NCBI RefSeq assembly: GCF_000718985.1
Contig: NZ_JODL01000005.1
Coordinates: 62,001-126,000, forward strand
DNA length: 64,000 bases
Direction: 5' to 3'
Origin: Streptomyces megasporus
GTDB taxonomy: Bacteria; Actinomycetota; Actinomycetes; Streptomycetales; Streptomycetaceae
The position numbers were made by a program, and so were the translations under genes. Shown piece by piece: positions 35,166 to 45,600 of the stretch (the first letter of the stretch is position 1; each line of letters begins with the position of its first letter). The notes beneath the pieces were generated by a model. It ran no database searches. It worked only from the letters and a program-made list of their open reading frames with translations, and had not been told where the DNA came from.

Positions 35166-35308
35166 ACAGGCTATCGGCAGGCCGAACCACCCGGCAACGA
35201 CCCCCTTCTCCCCCGTCCCTCACGCGCCCTTCCCGCGCTTTCCCGCCGCCTTCGCACACCCCCGTCCGCCCTCCGCATGAACCGGGCCGGCCGTGGCACT
35301 CGTCCCCC

Positions 35309-36202
35309 ATGCCGAACACCGTCGTGGAAGGCCGCGATCTGGCCCTGACCAGCCTGGACAAGGTGCTCTACCCGGCCGCCGGCTTCACCAAGGGCGACGT
35401 GGTGGAGTACTACTCCTCCGTCGCCGAGGCGATCCTCCCCCACCTGCGGGACCGCCCGGCGTCCTTCGTCCGCGCCCCCGGCGGCGTGGAGAGCAGTCCC
35501 TTCATGGCCAAGCACGTGCCGCCCGGCACGCCGGACTGGGTGACCGTGCGCGAGGTGCACCGCGTGGACGGGACCACCGACCGGCAGGTTCTCGTCCAGG
35601 ACCTGCCGACCCTGCTCTGGGCCGCCAACCTGGCCGCCCTGGAGATCCACGTGCCCCAGTGGCGACTCCCCGAGGAGGGGGAGGCCGACCGGTTGGTGCT
35701 CGACCTCGATCCCGGCGCGCCCGCCACGGTCGTCGAGTGCTGCGCGGTGGCCCGCTGGCTGCGCGACCGACTGGCCCGGGACGGCCTGTCCGCGTACGCC
35801 AAGACCTCCGGCTCCAAGGGCCTCCACGTGCTCGTCCCGCTCCAACCCACCGACGCCGACGCCGTGGCCGAGTACGCCGAACGGCTGGCCCGCGAGGCGT
35901 CGGAGGCGCTGCCCGACCTGGCCGTGCACCGGGTGCCCAAGAGCCTGCGCACGGGCCGGGTCTTCGTCGACCACAGCCAGAACGCCTGGACCCGCACCAC
36001 CGCCGCCCCGTACACCCTGCGCGCCCGGCCCCGGCCGTCCGTCTCCACACCGGTGACGTGGGACGAGGTCGCCGGGTGCTCGGAACCCGACGACCTCGTC
36101 TTCACGGCCGGGGACGTCTCCGGCCGGCTCGACCGACACGGCGACCTGCTCGGTCCCCTGCTCGACTCCTCCCGCGCGGGCCGACTGCCGGACGGGGGCT
36201 GA
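35309..36202 (+). CDS. Stand-alone LigD-type polymerase/primase domain protein
   Basis: A 297-residue protein corresponding to the polymerase (archaeo-eukaryotic primase) domain of the end-joining ligase LigD. Catalytic acids lie in LVLDLDPG, followed by the SGSKGLHVLVPL motif and the nucleotide-binding VHRVPKSLRTGRVFVDHSQN. There is no ligase or nuclease domain. Such single-domain proteins fill or extend ends during non-homologous end joining with Ku and a separate ligase. No Ku or ligase gene is visible nearby. The ATG at 35309 lacks a clear ribosome site. It is divergent from the IclR gene across 219 bp, but nothing else links them. Confidence 0.88.
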   Translation: MPNTVVEGRDLALTSLDKVLYPAAGFTKGDVVEYYSSVAEAILPHLRDRPASFVRAPGGVESSPFMAKHVPPGTPDWVTVREVHRVDGTTDRQVLVQDLPTLLWAANLAALEIHVPQWRLPEEGEADRLVLDLDPGAPATVVECCAVARWLRDRLARDGLSAYAKTSGSKGLHVLVPLQPTDADAVAEYAERLAREASEALPDLAVHRVPKSLRTGRVFVDHSQNAWTRTTAAPYTLRARPRPSVSTPVTWDEVAGCSEPDDLVFTAGDVSGRLDRHGDLLGPLLDSSRAGRLPDGG

Positions 36203-36229
36203 ATCCCCGTCCCGCCCGTCCGGGCCCGT

Positions 36230-36541
36230 TCAGGTGTTGCTGGTGCCCCAGTCGTCGTCGAACGGCGTGCGCTGCGCCGCGCCACGCCCCCGCAGGCCAC
36301 GCACCTTGTCGGACACCGTGCCGGGAAGCCGGTCGCCCATCCGCTCGGACACCGTGTCGAGGGCCTTGCCGGCCATCTGGCGACCGTTGGTCGTGGCGGA
36401 CTCGTAGGCGTTGCGCACCGCGGGGTTCTCCATGAACTGCCGAGCGGTCTTGCGCAGTTGCTCGTACTTCTCGCGGCCGGCTCGCGTGCCGAGCACGTAC
36501 CCGACGGCCATCCCTGCGACGAACGTGAGCCGGTAGCGCAT
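36230..36541 (-). CDS. YtxH-like small membrane-associated protein
   Basis: A 103-residue protein. A short hydrophobic N-terminal segment (LTFVAGMAVGYVLGTRAG) is followed by an amphipathic helical tail that begins REKYEQLRKTARQFMENP and ends in a polar region. This GYVLGTRAGREKYEQ pattern resembles YtxH-domain proteins, which are small, single-pass and linked to stress in Firmicutes; the role here is unknown. I start at the ATG at 36541 with GGAAAGGGTGGAG upstream, since the longer frame adds only low-complexity residues. It is convergent with the LigD-type gene. Confidence 0.75.
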   Translation of the reverse strand: MRYRLTFVAGMAVGYVLGTRAGREKYEQLRKTARQFMENPAVRNAYESATTNGRQMAGKALDTVSERMGDRLPGTVSDKVRGLRGRGAAQRTPFDDDWGTSNT

Positions 36542-36740
36542 GGCTCCACCCTTTCCTCGGACATCTCCCTGAACACCCCTCGTACCGGGGTGCGCGCCGC
36601 GGTCCGCGGCGGACATCCCACGAGTACCCCGAGGGCCGGAGCGGATACCGATTTCAGAGCACCCCCCGGCATGCGCTAATGTATTCCTCGCCAGCAGGGA
36701 ACGCCCCCGGAGCTCCGGGAGGGCGGTCCCGACAGAGCAG

Positions 36741-36813
36741 TCCCCTGTAGCTCAATTGGCAGAGCAGCCGGCTGTTAACCGGCAGGTTACTGGTTCGAGT
36801 CCAGTCGGGGGAG
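36741..36813 (+). tRNA. tRNA-Asn (GTT)
   Basis: A 73-nt cloverleaf. Acceptor TCCCCTG pairs with CGGGGGA, the D-arm is GCTC...GAGC, the anticodon loop is CTGTTAA with anticodon GTT, and the T-arm is around GGTTCGAGTCC. The discriminator is G, and CCA is not encoded. A terminator-like hairpin follows directly. Confidence 0.97.
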
Positions 36814-36818
36814 CAGTG

Positions 36819-36848
36819 GAAGAGGGGCTCCGAATGGAGCCCCTCTTC
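36819..36848. terminator. Terminator after tRNA-Asn
   Basis: A perfect 13-bp stem, GAAGAGGGGCTCC (36819-36831) and GGAGCCCCTCTTC (36836-36848), with a GAAT loop, 5 bp after the tRNA. There is no U-tract. Confidence 0.7.
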
Positions 36849-37026
36849 GGCGTACCGGGCGATCTTCCGGGTAAGTGCTCCCCGTCGCGGCGAAACCGAC
36901 AACCCGGCGATCGCGGGCTTCATCGGTCCTTCATCGGTCGATGCCTCCCCCGGCACGGGCGGGAGATCGTATGAGCGGCTATGCTGCGGCAGACGGCGCG
37001 CACAGATGTGCGCGACGCGCCGTCCC

Positions 37027-37100
37027 GGGGCGGTAGCTCAGCCGGTTAGAGCAGCGGACTCATAATCCGTCGGCCGTGGGTTCGAGTCCCACCCGCCCCA
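37027..37100 (+). tRNA. tRNA with CAT anticodon, elongator Met type
   Basis: A 74-nt cloverleaf. Acceptor GGGGCGG pairs with CCGCCCC, discriminator A, D-arm GCTC...GAGC, anticodon loop CTCATAA, and T-arm GGTTCGAGTCC. The G1-C72 pair excludes the initiator. Distinguishing elongator Met from Ile2 (lysidine-modified CAT) needs identity-element comparison; Met is favoured by overall resemblance to actinobacterial elongator Met tRNAs. Confidence 0.85.
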
Positions 37101-37634
37101 CTCACCGGACCGGGAAGACGCTCCGGGCCTGTGCCCGACCTCCGGAGCGGTTCCTTCCGGATCCCTGCCGCGCCCCTCCCAGCCGAGGTGGAATCGACCA
37201 CTCTCCCTCGTGTCCGGGGTAGGCAAGCTCAGCGAGTCGAAGCAGTTCGGTTTCCCACCCGATCATGTGGCGGACTTGCCGGGCGTGGAGGCAGCCGCGA
37301 ACGATGTGCGGCCGACGCCGACGACGGCGGAGGAAGCGACGAGGCCCACAGGCGGGGTCGTCCGCCGAGCACGCCCGGGAGACGTGCACGTGCCGCTTGG
37401 CGTCGACATCGAGGATCTCGTCGGGTCCGAGTCGGGACTGTGGCCGGGCGCAGCCCATACCGGTCGGCAACCGACCCCCTGGACCTTCCGACGGGCGGGC
37501 GGTGCGTCCGTACCACCGCACCTCGGGAACGTAACGATTCGCTCGATGCTTTCGGCCCAGAGCGAAAGGGCTTCACACCACCGGTCCGACTGCCACAGAC
37601 TGACGGCGCCTCAGGTACGGCTAGGAGAAGAATC
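37101..37634. other. Long stretch after the tRNA without a supported gene
   Basis: 534 bases between the CAT tRNA and a small secreted protein gene. An 8-bp stem (CGCTCCGG at 37119-37126, CCGGAGCG at 37142-37149) just after the tRNA may be a weak terminator. Frames on both strands are open for up to about 140 codons but have poor codon bias, no ribosome site and no recognisable domain. Composition is slightly less GC-rich than flanking genes, consistent with degraded mobile DNA next to a tRNA. Confidence 0.45.
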
Positions 37635-38123
37635 GTGCGCAAGCGCATCCTCGGAGTTCTCGCCACAGCCGCCGTGTTCGCCGGCGTCGTGGCGGCGAAC
37701 GCCACCCCGGCGTCGACCGCCACCCCGGCCACCACCCCGGTGTCGACCACCACCTCGACGACCGACACGGGCTGGATCACCCAAGCGGAAGTCCACGGCA
37801 GCACGAACACGGCGATCGCCGTGGACAAGGTCACCCCGGCCGGTACCGTCCAGGTCCGCCACGGCATCCACGCGGGGAAGCAACACGGCTGGGGGCGTGC
37901 GGTGAACCCGAAGGAGGGCTACAACCTCGTCTTCGAGGTCGACCTCGACGGAGACCGCCGACCGGAGAAGCAGTGGACGTGGTCGTACCTTCCGGAGGGC
38001 GGCCTCAGGTGGACCGGAGGGTATCCCACGTCGTCCAGCAGCGACCGCGCGTTCCGCGCGTGCATCACCAGGCACAACTCGTGTTCGCAAACCACTTCCG
38101 ACTACAGAACCGCTTGGTGGTAA
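37635..38123 (+). CDS. Small secreted protein of unknown function
   Basis: A 162-residue protein with a clear Sec signal peptide (KRILGVLATAAVFAGVVAANATP). A Thr/Pro-rich linker follows, then a compact domain containing EVDLDGDRRPEKQWTWSYLPEGG, a possible calcium-binding D-x-D-G-D turn. Two cysteines near the C-terminus (ACITRHNSC) could form a disulfide. I do not recognise the family. The GTG at 37635 has GGAGAAG 4 bp upstream. It lies alone between a tRNA gene and a transposase remnant, so it may belong to mobile DNA. Confidence 0.65.
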   Translation: MRKRILGVLATAAVFAGVVAANATPASTATPATTPVSTTTSTTDTGWITQAEVHGSTNTAIAVDKVTPAGTVQVRHGIHAGKQHGWGRAVNPKEGYNLVFEVDLDGDRRPEKQWTWSYLPEGGLRWTGGYPTSSSSDRAFRACITRHNSCSQTTSDYRTAWW

Positions 38124-38255
38124 GCCCCGGGCGGAACAACCCCGCGCACGCCGCCGCCACCGGCTGTGAACCTGGATCCATCGGGCGGATCGCGGTAAGC
38201 GTTTCCGGGTGATTCCGGCGCGGGTTTTCGTTGATGGGTGTGGATGATCGCCAGG

Positions 38256-38820
38256 TGGCCGACCGTGCCGGGACCGCGATCAGGTGACGGCGGATAGTGC
38301 CGGTGCGGGCCCTGGCGTGGAACACGGAGGCCAGGGCTCCCAAGGCGCGGGTGAGGTTGTGGGCGAGCGTGGCCAGGGCGGGCCAGGCCGCGTCCGCGGT
38401 GAACTTCCCGACGACAGCTGCCCGAGCGCGGTGTCCTCCAGGTCTGCGAAAACTTGCTCCACGATCGTGTGCGCGCGGTGACGCCTCTCCGCCTCGACCA
38501 GCTCGAAGGGGCTATCGGGGAACACCACGTGGAAGCGCCAGGTGGTGAACAACTCGCCTTGCCCACCCGGAACGTGGGCGTCGTTCAGGCGCTTGACGCG
38601 GCGAATGAGCAGCCGGGCAGCCGTGTCGTACTTCTTGGCCTTGTCGGTGAAGGCGGTGTACTCCACCCTCGCGTCCGCCGCTGTTTCAGCCGCGCCCGTC
38701 AGGCGGCCCTTGTCCCGGACCAGCGTGGGCAGGCCGCACTGCTCGGTCGGCCGGAGGGTCGGCTCCAGCCCCGCCGTGCGCCAAGAGATTCGGATCGTCG
38801 AACGCGGCGAAGACCGCCGC
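38256..38820 (-). pseudogene. IS1380-type transposase remnant with internal deletion and frameshifts
   Basis: Fragments of an IS1380-family transposase in order on the minus strand. First an N-terminal piece (FAAFDDPNLLAHGG), then after a frameshift near 38770 EPTLRPTEQCGLPTLVRDKG, directly joined to C-terminal pieces (VEYTAFTDKAKKYDTAARLL and TIVEQVFADLEDTALGQLSSG). After a second frameshift near 38405 comes KFTADAAWPALATLAHNLTR and GALASVFHARARTGTIRRHL. The middle of the protein, including most of the catalytic DDE core, is missing. It is therefore dead. Borders of the original element are not clear. Confidence 0.8.
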
Positions 38821-39042
38821 CGGGTATGGGAGGACTTCACTTACGAGATGCCTTGCCGACCGTGCCTTATGTGAGCGTCGAGAACTCTCATCCTCACAGG
38901 TCACAAGGCACTTCTTCGTTCCCGGCCCTCACCCCGGCAGACGATCACACGGTGGATCCAGGCTCAGTAACCGATCGGTAGGTCCAGAGCGAGGGAGCGA
39001 CAAGCGCAATTTGCCACGGAAGGCACCCCAAAGGAAATCAGG

Positions 39043-39600
39043 TCAGGGCATATGCCCTTCCGACACCACTTCCTCAGCCTCCTCCAAGGCTTCGACCGCC
39101 ATACGCCGCAATTCACCTTGAAGACTCGCAACAGAGCTCCTCAGAAACTCGACAACCTCCTCCGAGGAGTCGGCCAACTGAGGAACAAGGAAGCACACCT
39201 CTCGGAAGTACTCCGCATCTCTTCCATCGGCCTCACTGAGGAGATCAGGAAGGATCTCCAGAATCCTTCTCCGGCAGTACGCCTCCACCTCCACCGTGCC
39301 TCCGGCCGCACTTGCCCGGAGCCCGGCAGACCTGGCGTTGAGGATCGACTCGAGGAGGTCCACGGCTTCCGGGCTCGGAGTGGCTCCGGACCTCACGTGC
39401 TCCGCGATCACGTCAACGCACGGCGCGGCAGCGCTGTACAGCTGTCCCTGATTGGCGACTTCGCAGTAGAGCAGGCCACCGGCACTGCGACGTTCGTCCG
39501 CATCCCCATAAAGAAGCCGTTCAAGGTATTCCAGAAGTCGAGGAGCAGGAATGCTCAAAGTCGTCAGGGCATCCCACCCCCATTCTTCTGTCGTTCTCAT
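39043..39600 (-). CDS. Probable immunity protein for the RHS toxin
   Basis: A 185-residue acidic, all-helical cytoplasmic protein. It has repeated amphipathic helices (APRLLEYLERLLYGDADERR, DLLESILNARSAGLRASA, RRRILEILPDLLSEADGRD, EVVEFLRSSVASLQGELRRM), reminiscent of HEAT/ARM-like immunity proteins. The ATG at 39600 overlaps the stop of the RHS toxin gene as ATGA, so it is translated from the same mRNA. Position directly after the toxin tip, coupling, acidity and lower GC than neighbours are the usual marks of a polymorphic-toxin immunity gene. The family is not recognised. A GTG 18 bp further up is a weaker alternative start. Confidence 0.7.
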   Translation of the reverse strand: MRTTEEWGWDALTTLSIPAPRLLEYLERLLYGDADERRSAGGLLYCEVANQGQLYSAAAPCVDVIAEHVRSGATPSPEAVDLLESILNARSAGLRASAAGGTVEVEAYCRRRILEILPDLLSEADGRDAEYFREVCFLVPQLADSSEEVVEFLRSSVASLQGELRRMAVEALEEAEEVVSEGHMP

Positions 39601-42600
39601 CCCTGATCGCTCTCCCACTTGGTCCCAGGAGCGAACTGATCGCGCGTGGTCCGACTCTCACACCGTCTGCACACAAGAGCCGCAACCCGTTTCAACGGGC
39701 GAATCGGCACGCTGTAGACGATGTTCTCAGGTCTCGCCCCTCTGGCCTCAAGAGCCTTCCGGCAAATGTCTTCCGCGCAGAAATCACTGCCATCACCGGT
39801 CCTTTTCAGGCCAACCTCGACCATCCCCGTGCGCCGGTCAACAGCGGCAGATCCCATAGCGTACCGCCGGATCTGGCTCTTACTCATTGTCGCGTGCATC
39901 CTGTCGAGTTCAGCGGACAGTGCCTGGTTGGCCCTCTCCGCCGCCTCCTCATAGCTGAGTTCTCCACAGTTGTGGACCAGGAGCGGCGTGGCGCCCGCCA
40001 GCGCGTGGTAGGTGTGGATGCCCTCGACGGTGAGGTTGTGGACCGTGGCCTGTTGGGTCCAGGACTCGATGGCGGTGATCTGGACCCAGGTGCCGGAGGA
40101 GGTCTGGAGCCACTGGCCGGATTTCAGCTCGTCGGCGTCCAGCCACTCGCCCAGCTCCGGCACCCAGAACGGGTGGCCGTCGGTGGCCACGATCGACGCC
40201 GTGGTCGACGTGTCGGAGCCGTCCCGGTCCCCGCGATCGCCGTGGTCGGCGGTGGACGTCGGTGGTGACTGGTCGCCGCCACTGCCGTCCCGGTCGCCCG
40301 CGACGACCGCCGACGGGGTCGCCTCGGTGGTGCGGATCGTGACCTTGACCAGGTCCTTGGCTCCATCCCCGAGGATCGTGGCGGTGACCGTCTTGGCCTT
40401 GGTCTCGCCCGTCTTCGGGTCGGTGGCCAGCACCTTGTCGCCGACCTTGATCTCCTCGATCGGCTTGCGCGAGCCGTCGGCCATCAGCACCAGGGTGCCG
40501 GGCGCGAAACTGTTCGACGTCGGACAGCCACCGCCGTTGGTGACCGCGTCGACGGCGTTGTCCTTGGCCTCCTCCGCCAGTTCGCGCTTGGCCTTCTGTA
40601 TCCGCTGTTGCGCGGGTTTCTTCTGTTGCGAGGGCTTCGGCTTGGACTTCGGACGACTCCGCGGCGCCGAGCGCGGCTTCGGTTTCGCCTTCCGCGTCGC
40701 AGCGCGGCGCGCCTGGGCCTTGCGGGCGGCCGAACGGGCCGCGCGTTGACGGGCCTGGGCGGCGGCCCTGCGCTGGGCCGCCTGCCGCGCCGCGGCACGG
40801 CGGGCGGCGGCGCGAGCCGCGGCACGACGGGCGGCGGCGGCCCTGCGGGCGGCGGCGCGACGGGCGGCGGCACGGGCGGCGGCCCTGCGCGCGGCGGCAC
40901 GGGCGGCAGCGCGACGAGCGGCAGCGCGGGCGGCGGCCTGCGCGGCACGGCGGGCGGCGGCACGAGCCGCGGCACGAGCGGCGGCGCGGATCGCGGCCCG
41001 GATCGCGATCCGGGCGACGATGCCGATCAGGATCGGGAAGAACAGGCCCTCCGGGTCGGAGAACGTCGCCGGCGCGTTGTTGGCGTAGGCGTACGGGTTG
41101 ATCGTCGCCGGATCGCTGTAGTCGACCATCGGGTCGACCGAGATGAACCGCCCGGTGGCCGGGTCGTAGTCCCGGGCCCCCAGTCGGGTCAGGCCGGTGT
41201 CCGGGTCCACGGTGCCGCCGACGAAGCCGCGCTGTCCGGGCCAGTCCGCCGGGGCTGTGCCGCGCAGTTCGCCGAACGGCATCAACTGGCGGCGGGTGAC
41301 GGCCATGCCACTGCCAACCAGGTCCACCAGGATGGTGGACGACCCGTGGTGGTCGGTGAGCATCAACTGCCGTTCGCCGCCGGTCCTGCGCACGGTGGTC
41401 GAGCCGTCGGGGTGCTCGTAGAACCGCTCGGCCTTGACCACGCCCGTGGTGTCGTTGGCCGTCAGTTCGGCCTCGCCCAGGTAGAGGGTCTTCGTCCCGT
41501 CCGGGCCGGTGCGGATCAATCGCTCGCCGTCCGCGCCGTACAGGTACGAGGTCTCCTTGGTGCCGCCGTCCTCGACGGGCTCGGAGACCTTGACGAGTTG
41601 GCCCTCCACATCCCAGGTCAGGGTCTGGGTGTTGCCGCCCCGCTGGCGCTGGGTGGTGTTGCCCGCCCGGTCGTAGGCGAAGGTGTTCAGCCGTTCGCCG
41701 GCCGGACCGGTGGAGACGACCTCGGCCAGGGCGTTGGGGCCGCCGATGCCGTCCTTGCCGTACCGGTAGACACGGGTGACGTCCTTGGTGGTGTCTCCGG
41801 CCGGGTCGTGCTCGACGAGCTTGGTGCGGTTGCCGGCGTCGTCGTACTCGTAGGTGTGCCAGTAGGGGTTGGCACCACCGACGGTCTCGGCGCTGGGTCC
41901 GGTCCGGCACTCGTCGGTCTTCGCCGTCCAGGCGGAGGTCATCCGGCGCAGTCGGTCGTAGGCGAAGCACTGGATGTCGGGTCGGGCGTCGGTGGTGACG
42001 GCCTGGCCCGGCGTGCTGGTGATGCGGGTGACGTTGCCCGCCTGGTCGTAGGCGTACCGGACGTCGTCGATGCGGCCGGGGGTGACGGACCGGTCGTAGA
42101 CGGCGCGGGAGAGCCGCTTGGTGAATTCGTCGAACTCGTAGGAGGCCCAGACCTTCCGTCCGGTCGCGCCGGCCTCGGTGCGCAGCACCTCGCCGAAGGC
42201 GGAGTACTCCACGCCGGTGACGTAACTGGCGGCTCCGCCCATGGAGATGGGCAGGTCGTCGCTGTTGTAGCGGAACACCAGGCGCTCGCGGGTGAGGCCG
42301 CCCAGGCCGGGCAGTTCCACCCAGGAGAGGTTGCCGGTGGGGGTGTAGTTGTACGTGTAGGTGTAGGTACCGCCGATGAGCCCTTCGCTCTCGGGGATGA
42401 CGACCCGGGTTCCGGTGGGCCGGTATGCCTTGTCGTAGCCGGTGACCTCGTCGCGGTACTCCTTGCCGCCGTGGTGGCGGATGGCGGCGACGGGCAGGCC
42501 CTTGCCAAGGGTGTCGTAGGTCCACTCCAGACGGAGAGGGCCGTCGGGGCCGTCCTCGCGCACGGCGACGGGCCGTCCGCCGTCGTCGTAGGTGGTGTGG

Positions 42601-45600
42601 AGGGTGTTGCCGCGTGCGTCGGTGGTGGTCACCACGCGGTCGGAGTCGTCGTAGGTGTACCTGGTGGTGCCGCCGTCGGGGTCGGTCACCGAGGTCTGGC
42701 GGCCGCGGGTGTCGTAGGTGAAGGTCGTCTCGGCGCCGCCGGGAGCGGTGATCTTCACCAACTGGTCGAGCGCGTCGTAGTGGTAGACGGTGTCGCGCCA
42801 GGCGCTGCGGTCCTCCTTGGTGTACTCGCGCACTCGGGAGACGCGGCCCTCGTCGTCGGTGAACGTCGTGGTGACGGTGTCGCCCTCGGGGGGCACCGTG
42901 GTGGTGGCGTTGCCGTTGCGCTCGATGGTGGTGCGGTGCTTCTCCTCACCTCGGAAGTAGGCGATCTCGGCGGTGGGCTCGCCCAGGCCGTTGTAGGTGA
43001 CGCGGGTCTGGGAGGGCACCTCGAAGTCGCCGACGATCAGCAGGCTGGTGGAGGGCTCGGCGGAGTTGAAGTAGCCGTCGTTGGTCTTGAATTCGCGTCC
43101 GGCCGAGTCGTAGAAGACGTCGTTGACGATCCGGCCGCCGCCGACGGCCTCGTCCTGGGTCTGTCGGGTGCGCAGCAGGCCGTCGAGGATCTCGTAGGAG
43201 ACCGCGTAGTCCCCGTTGTCCTTCAGGGTGCGGGTGGTGACGACCGTGGGAGCGTCGTGGCGGATGTCGTAGTCGTAGGTCGCCGAGGGGCTCTGGGTGG
43301 CCTTGTCCCGGTCGATCTCCCAGACCTTCAGCAACCGGCCGAGCGGGTCGTACTCCATGTCGGCACGCTTGCCGTTGGCGTCGATCTCGGCGAGCGGCAG
43401 GCCGCGCAGCGGGTCGAACTCGACGGTCTCGGTGTGGCCGAGCGGGTCGGTGGTGACGGTCTTCGTCGGGATGGCACCGGTGGCCGGGGTGTAGGTGACG
43501 GTGGTCTTGCGGCCCCCGGTGTCCCAGGTGGCGATCTCGCGGCCGTGGACGTCGTACTCGGTGCGGTCGATGGTGATGTGCCCACTGCCGTCGGCGTCGA
43601 GCTCCCGTACCTCGGTGACCAGGCCCTTCGTCGGGGCCTCGCCGTAGGCCTGGCCGTCGTAGAGGGTGCGGGTGTCGTCCAGGACGGTGGCGCCGGCGGT
43701 GCCGCAGCCGCCCGCGATGGTGACCTCGCGGATCTCGGTGTCGATGATGTGCTTGTCGGTGTTGCGGGCGTAGGTGGTGGTGGTGCAGCGCCTGGTGCCG
43801 CCGGTGGTGGTCTCGTCGACGGTGAGGGGCAGGCCGTACGCGTCGTAGGTGGTGGTCTCGGTGGAGCGCAGCCAGGTGTCGCCGTCGCCGCGTTCGCGGG
43901 TGCGGGTGGTGGCCGGGCGCACCATGTACGCCTCCAGGGCGGTGGTGCCCTCCCGCGCGCGGGAGGCGGTCCTCTTCGCCCAGGGGGTGAAGGTGGTGGC
44001 GTTCTCCACCGGTCCGCCGTCAAAGGCGTAGGTGATCTCCTCGCGGAGCTGGCCCTGGTACTGGGGCTCGTCGGCGACGGTGTTGCCCTCGGAGTCGGCG
44101 ACGGTGACGCTGCGCTTGCCGCCGTCGGGCAGCCTGTCGCCGTTCATGCCGCGGAAGTAACGGTGTTCGGTGAGCTGCTTGACGTCGTCGCCGGCGCCGA
44201 TGCGGGTGCGGACCCTTTCGTAACCGCGGTACTGACTCCACGTGCGGTGCTTGGCCTCGGCGAACTCGCTGTCGTCGTAGGCCCAGGCCGCGCCGCCGAG
44301 GTACTCGTAGGAGGTGACCTTCGGCGGGGCGTCGGTGACGTGGTCCTCCTCACGGACCTCCGTCACCACGTACTTGTGGAACCAGTCCTTCACCGGTTCC
44401 CAGGCGCCCTCGGGCGTCCAGTGTTGCGGGTAGCAGCGCATGGTGTTGCCGTGCGGGGAGGACGGCATCCGCTTGGGCTCCAGAGCCCGGCAGTCACGCC
44501 CCGAGTAGGTGACGGCGATGGTGCCGCCGGTCTCGGTGTCGATGGCGTTCACGCGGTAGCGGGAGAAGGGCGGCAGGCCCTCGAGGCCGTCGACGCGGTT
44601 GTCCATCTGGACGCCTCGGAAGGAGACCGCGGGCATCGAGGCGGTGCTGCCGTCGGCGGCGTGCCCGGTGCGGGTGACGGACTTCAGCCACAGGGAGGGG
44701 GAGGTGCCGTCTCCGGTGTCGGGGAAGGACTGTTCCAGCTTCCAGGAGTCGACGGTCTTCAGCGCGGTGCCGACGAGCACCCGGGTGTCGATCCTCACCA
44801 GGCGCTTGGTGGACCAGAACGTCGGAGAGTGCTTGTCCTTGCAGCTCTCGCCCGCCCTGCACTCCCGGTCCAGCGGGACGTCCGGCCAGTGCTTGGCGTT
44901 GGCGGCGGTCCGCTTGGACTCGGCGCAGTCGAAGGAGGCGTCGGGCAGGCAGCGCTCGGCGACGGTGAAGTCCACCCGGCCTGCGGGCTGGGCGGTGAAG
45001 AGGGTGTCGGAGCGCTGGCCGTAGTCGATGCGATCGAGGTGGGTGGCGCGGGTGTAGGAGACGCCGTCGGTCTTGTTCTCGGCGCCGTAGCGGTTGGTCT
45101 CCTTCGCCCACCACAGAGTCATGGCGTCGCCGTGCGTGTCGACGACGTAGTCGAGGTTCCAGCGCCAGGCCTGGGCGCAACCGGAATCGGCGAAGGTGCT
45201 CGCGTGACAGGGCTCGCCGGGGTGGTTGCCGTAGACCCGGACGGTGGCGGCGGAGTTGGTGGTGGTGCCGGCCGGGGCGCCGGGCAGCTTGTTCAGACCG
45301 AAGTGGTACCGGGTGCCGTCGGTGGTGGTCAGGACCCAGTACTCGCCGTCCTCGGTGCCGTTGTCGGCGCCGGTCTTCCGCTCCAGGCGGGAACCGTCGT
45401 CGTCGGCGAGCCGCCAGGTGCCGGTGGCGTCGTCCTTGACCAGCTCGCCGGAGTTGCCGCCGAGGGAGATGAGGACCTGGTCGGAGCCCCAGCACAGGTC
45501 GCCGGTCTTGGTGGTGTTGTTGGCGCCCTTGCCCTGGTCGTCGGAGCAGCTGCGGTAGCGGCGCTCGATGAAGCCGGGTTCGTAGTCCCAACCTTCGGCG

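Noticed and set aside
37027..37100. Initiator tRNA-fMet
   Set aside because: The first acceptor pair is a normal G-C, whereas bacterial initiators have an unpaired 1-72 position.
37102..37634. Open frames on both strands after the CAT tRNA, possible integrase remnant
   Set aside because: No integrase motif (R-H-R-Y) or other domain could be recognised, codon usage is poor and no ribosome site is present.
38256..38820. Intact insertion sequence
   Set aside because: The transposase is split by at least two frameshifts and lacks its catalytic middle; clear terminal inverted repeats could not be matched.
39965..40517. Self-splicing intein in the RHS protein
   Set aside because: The domain has Hint features, but it starts at a Ser-Phe-Ala-Pro segment rather than a Cys and is followed by a toxin tip rather than a resumed host protein. 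This fits a pretoxin Hint autoprocessing domain.
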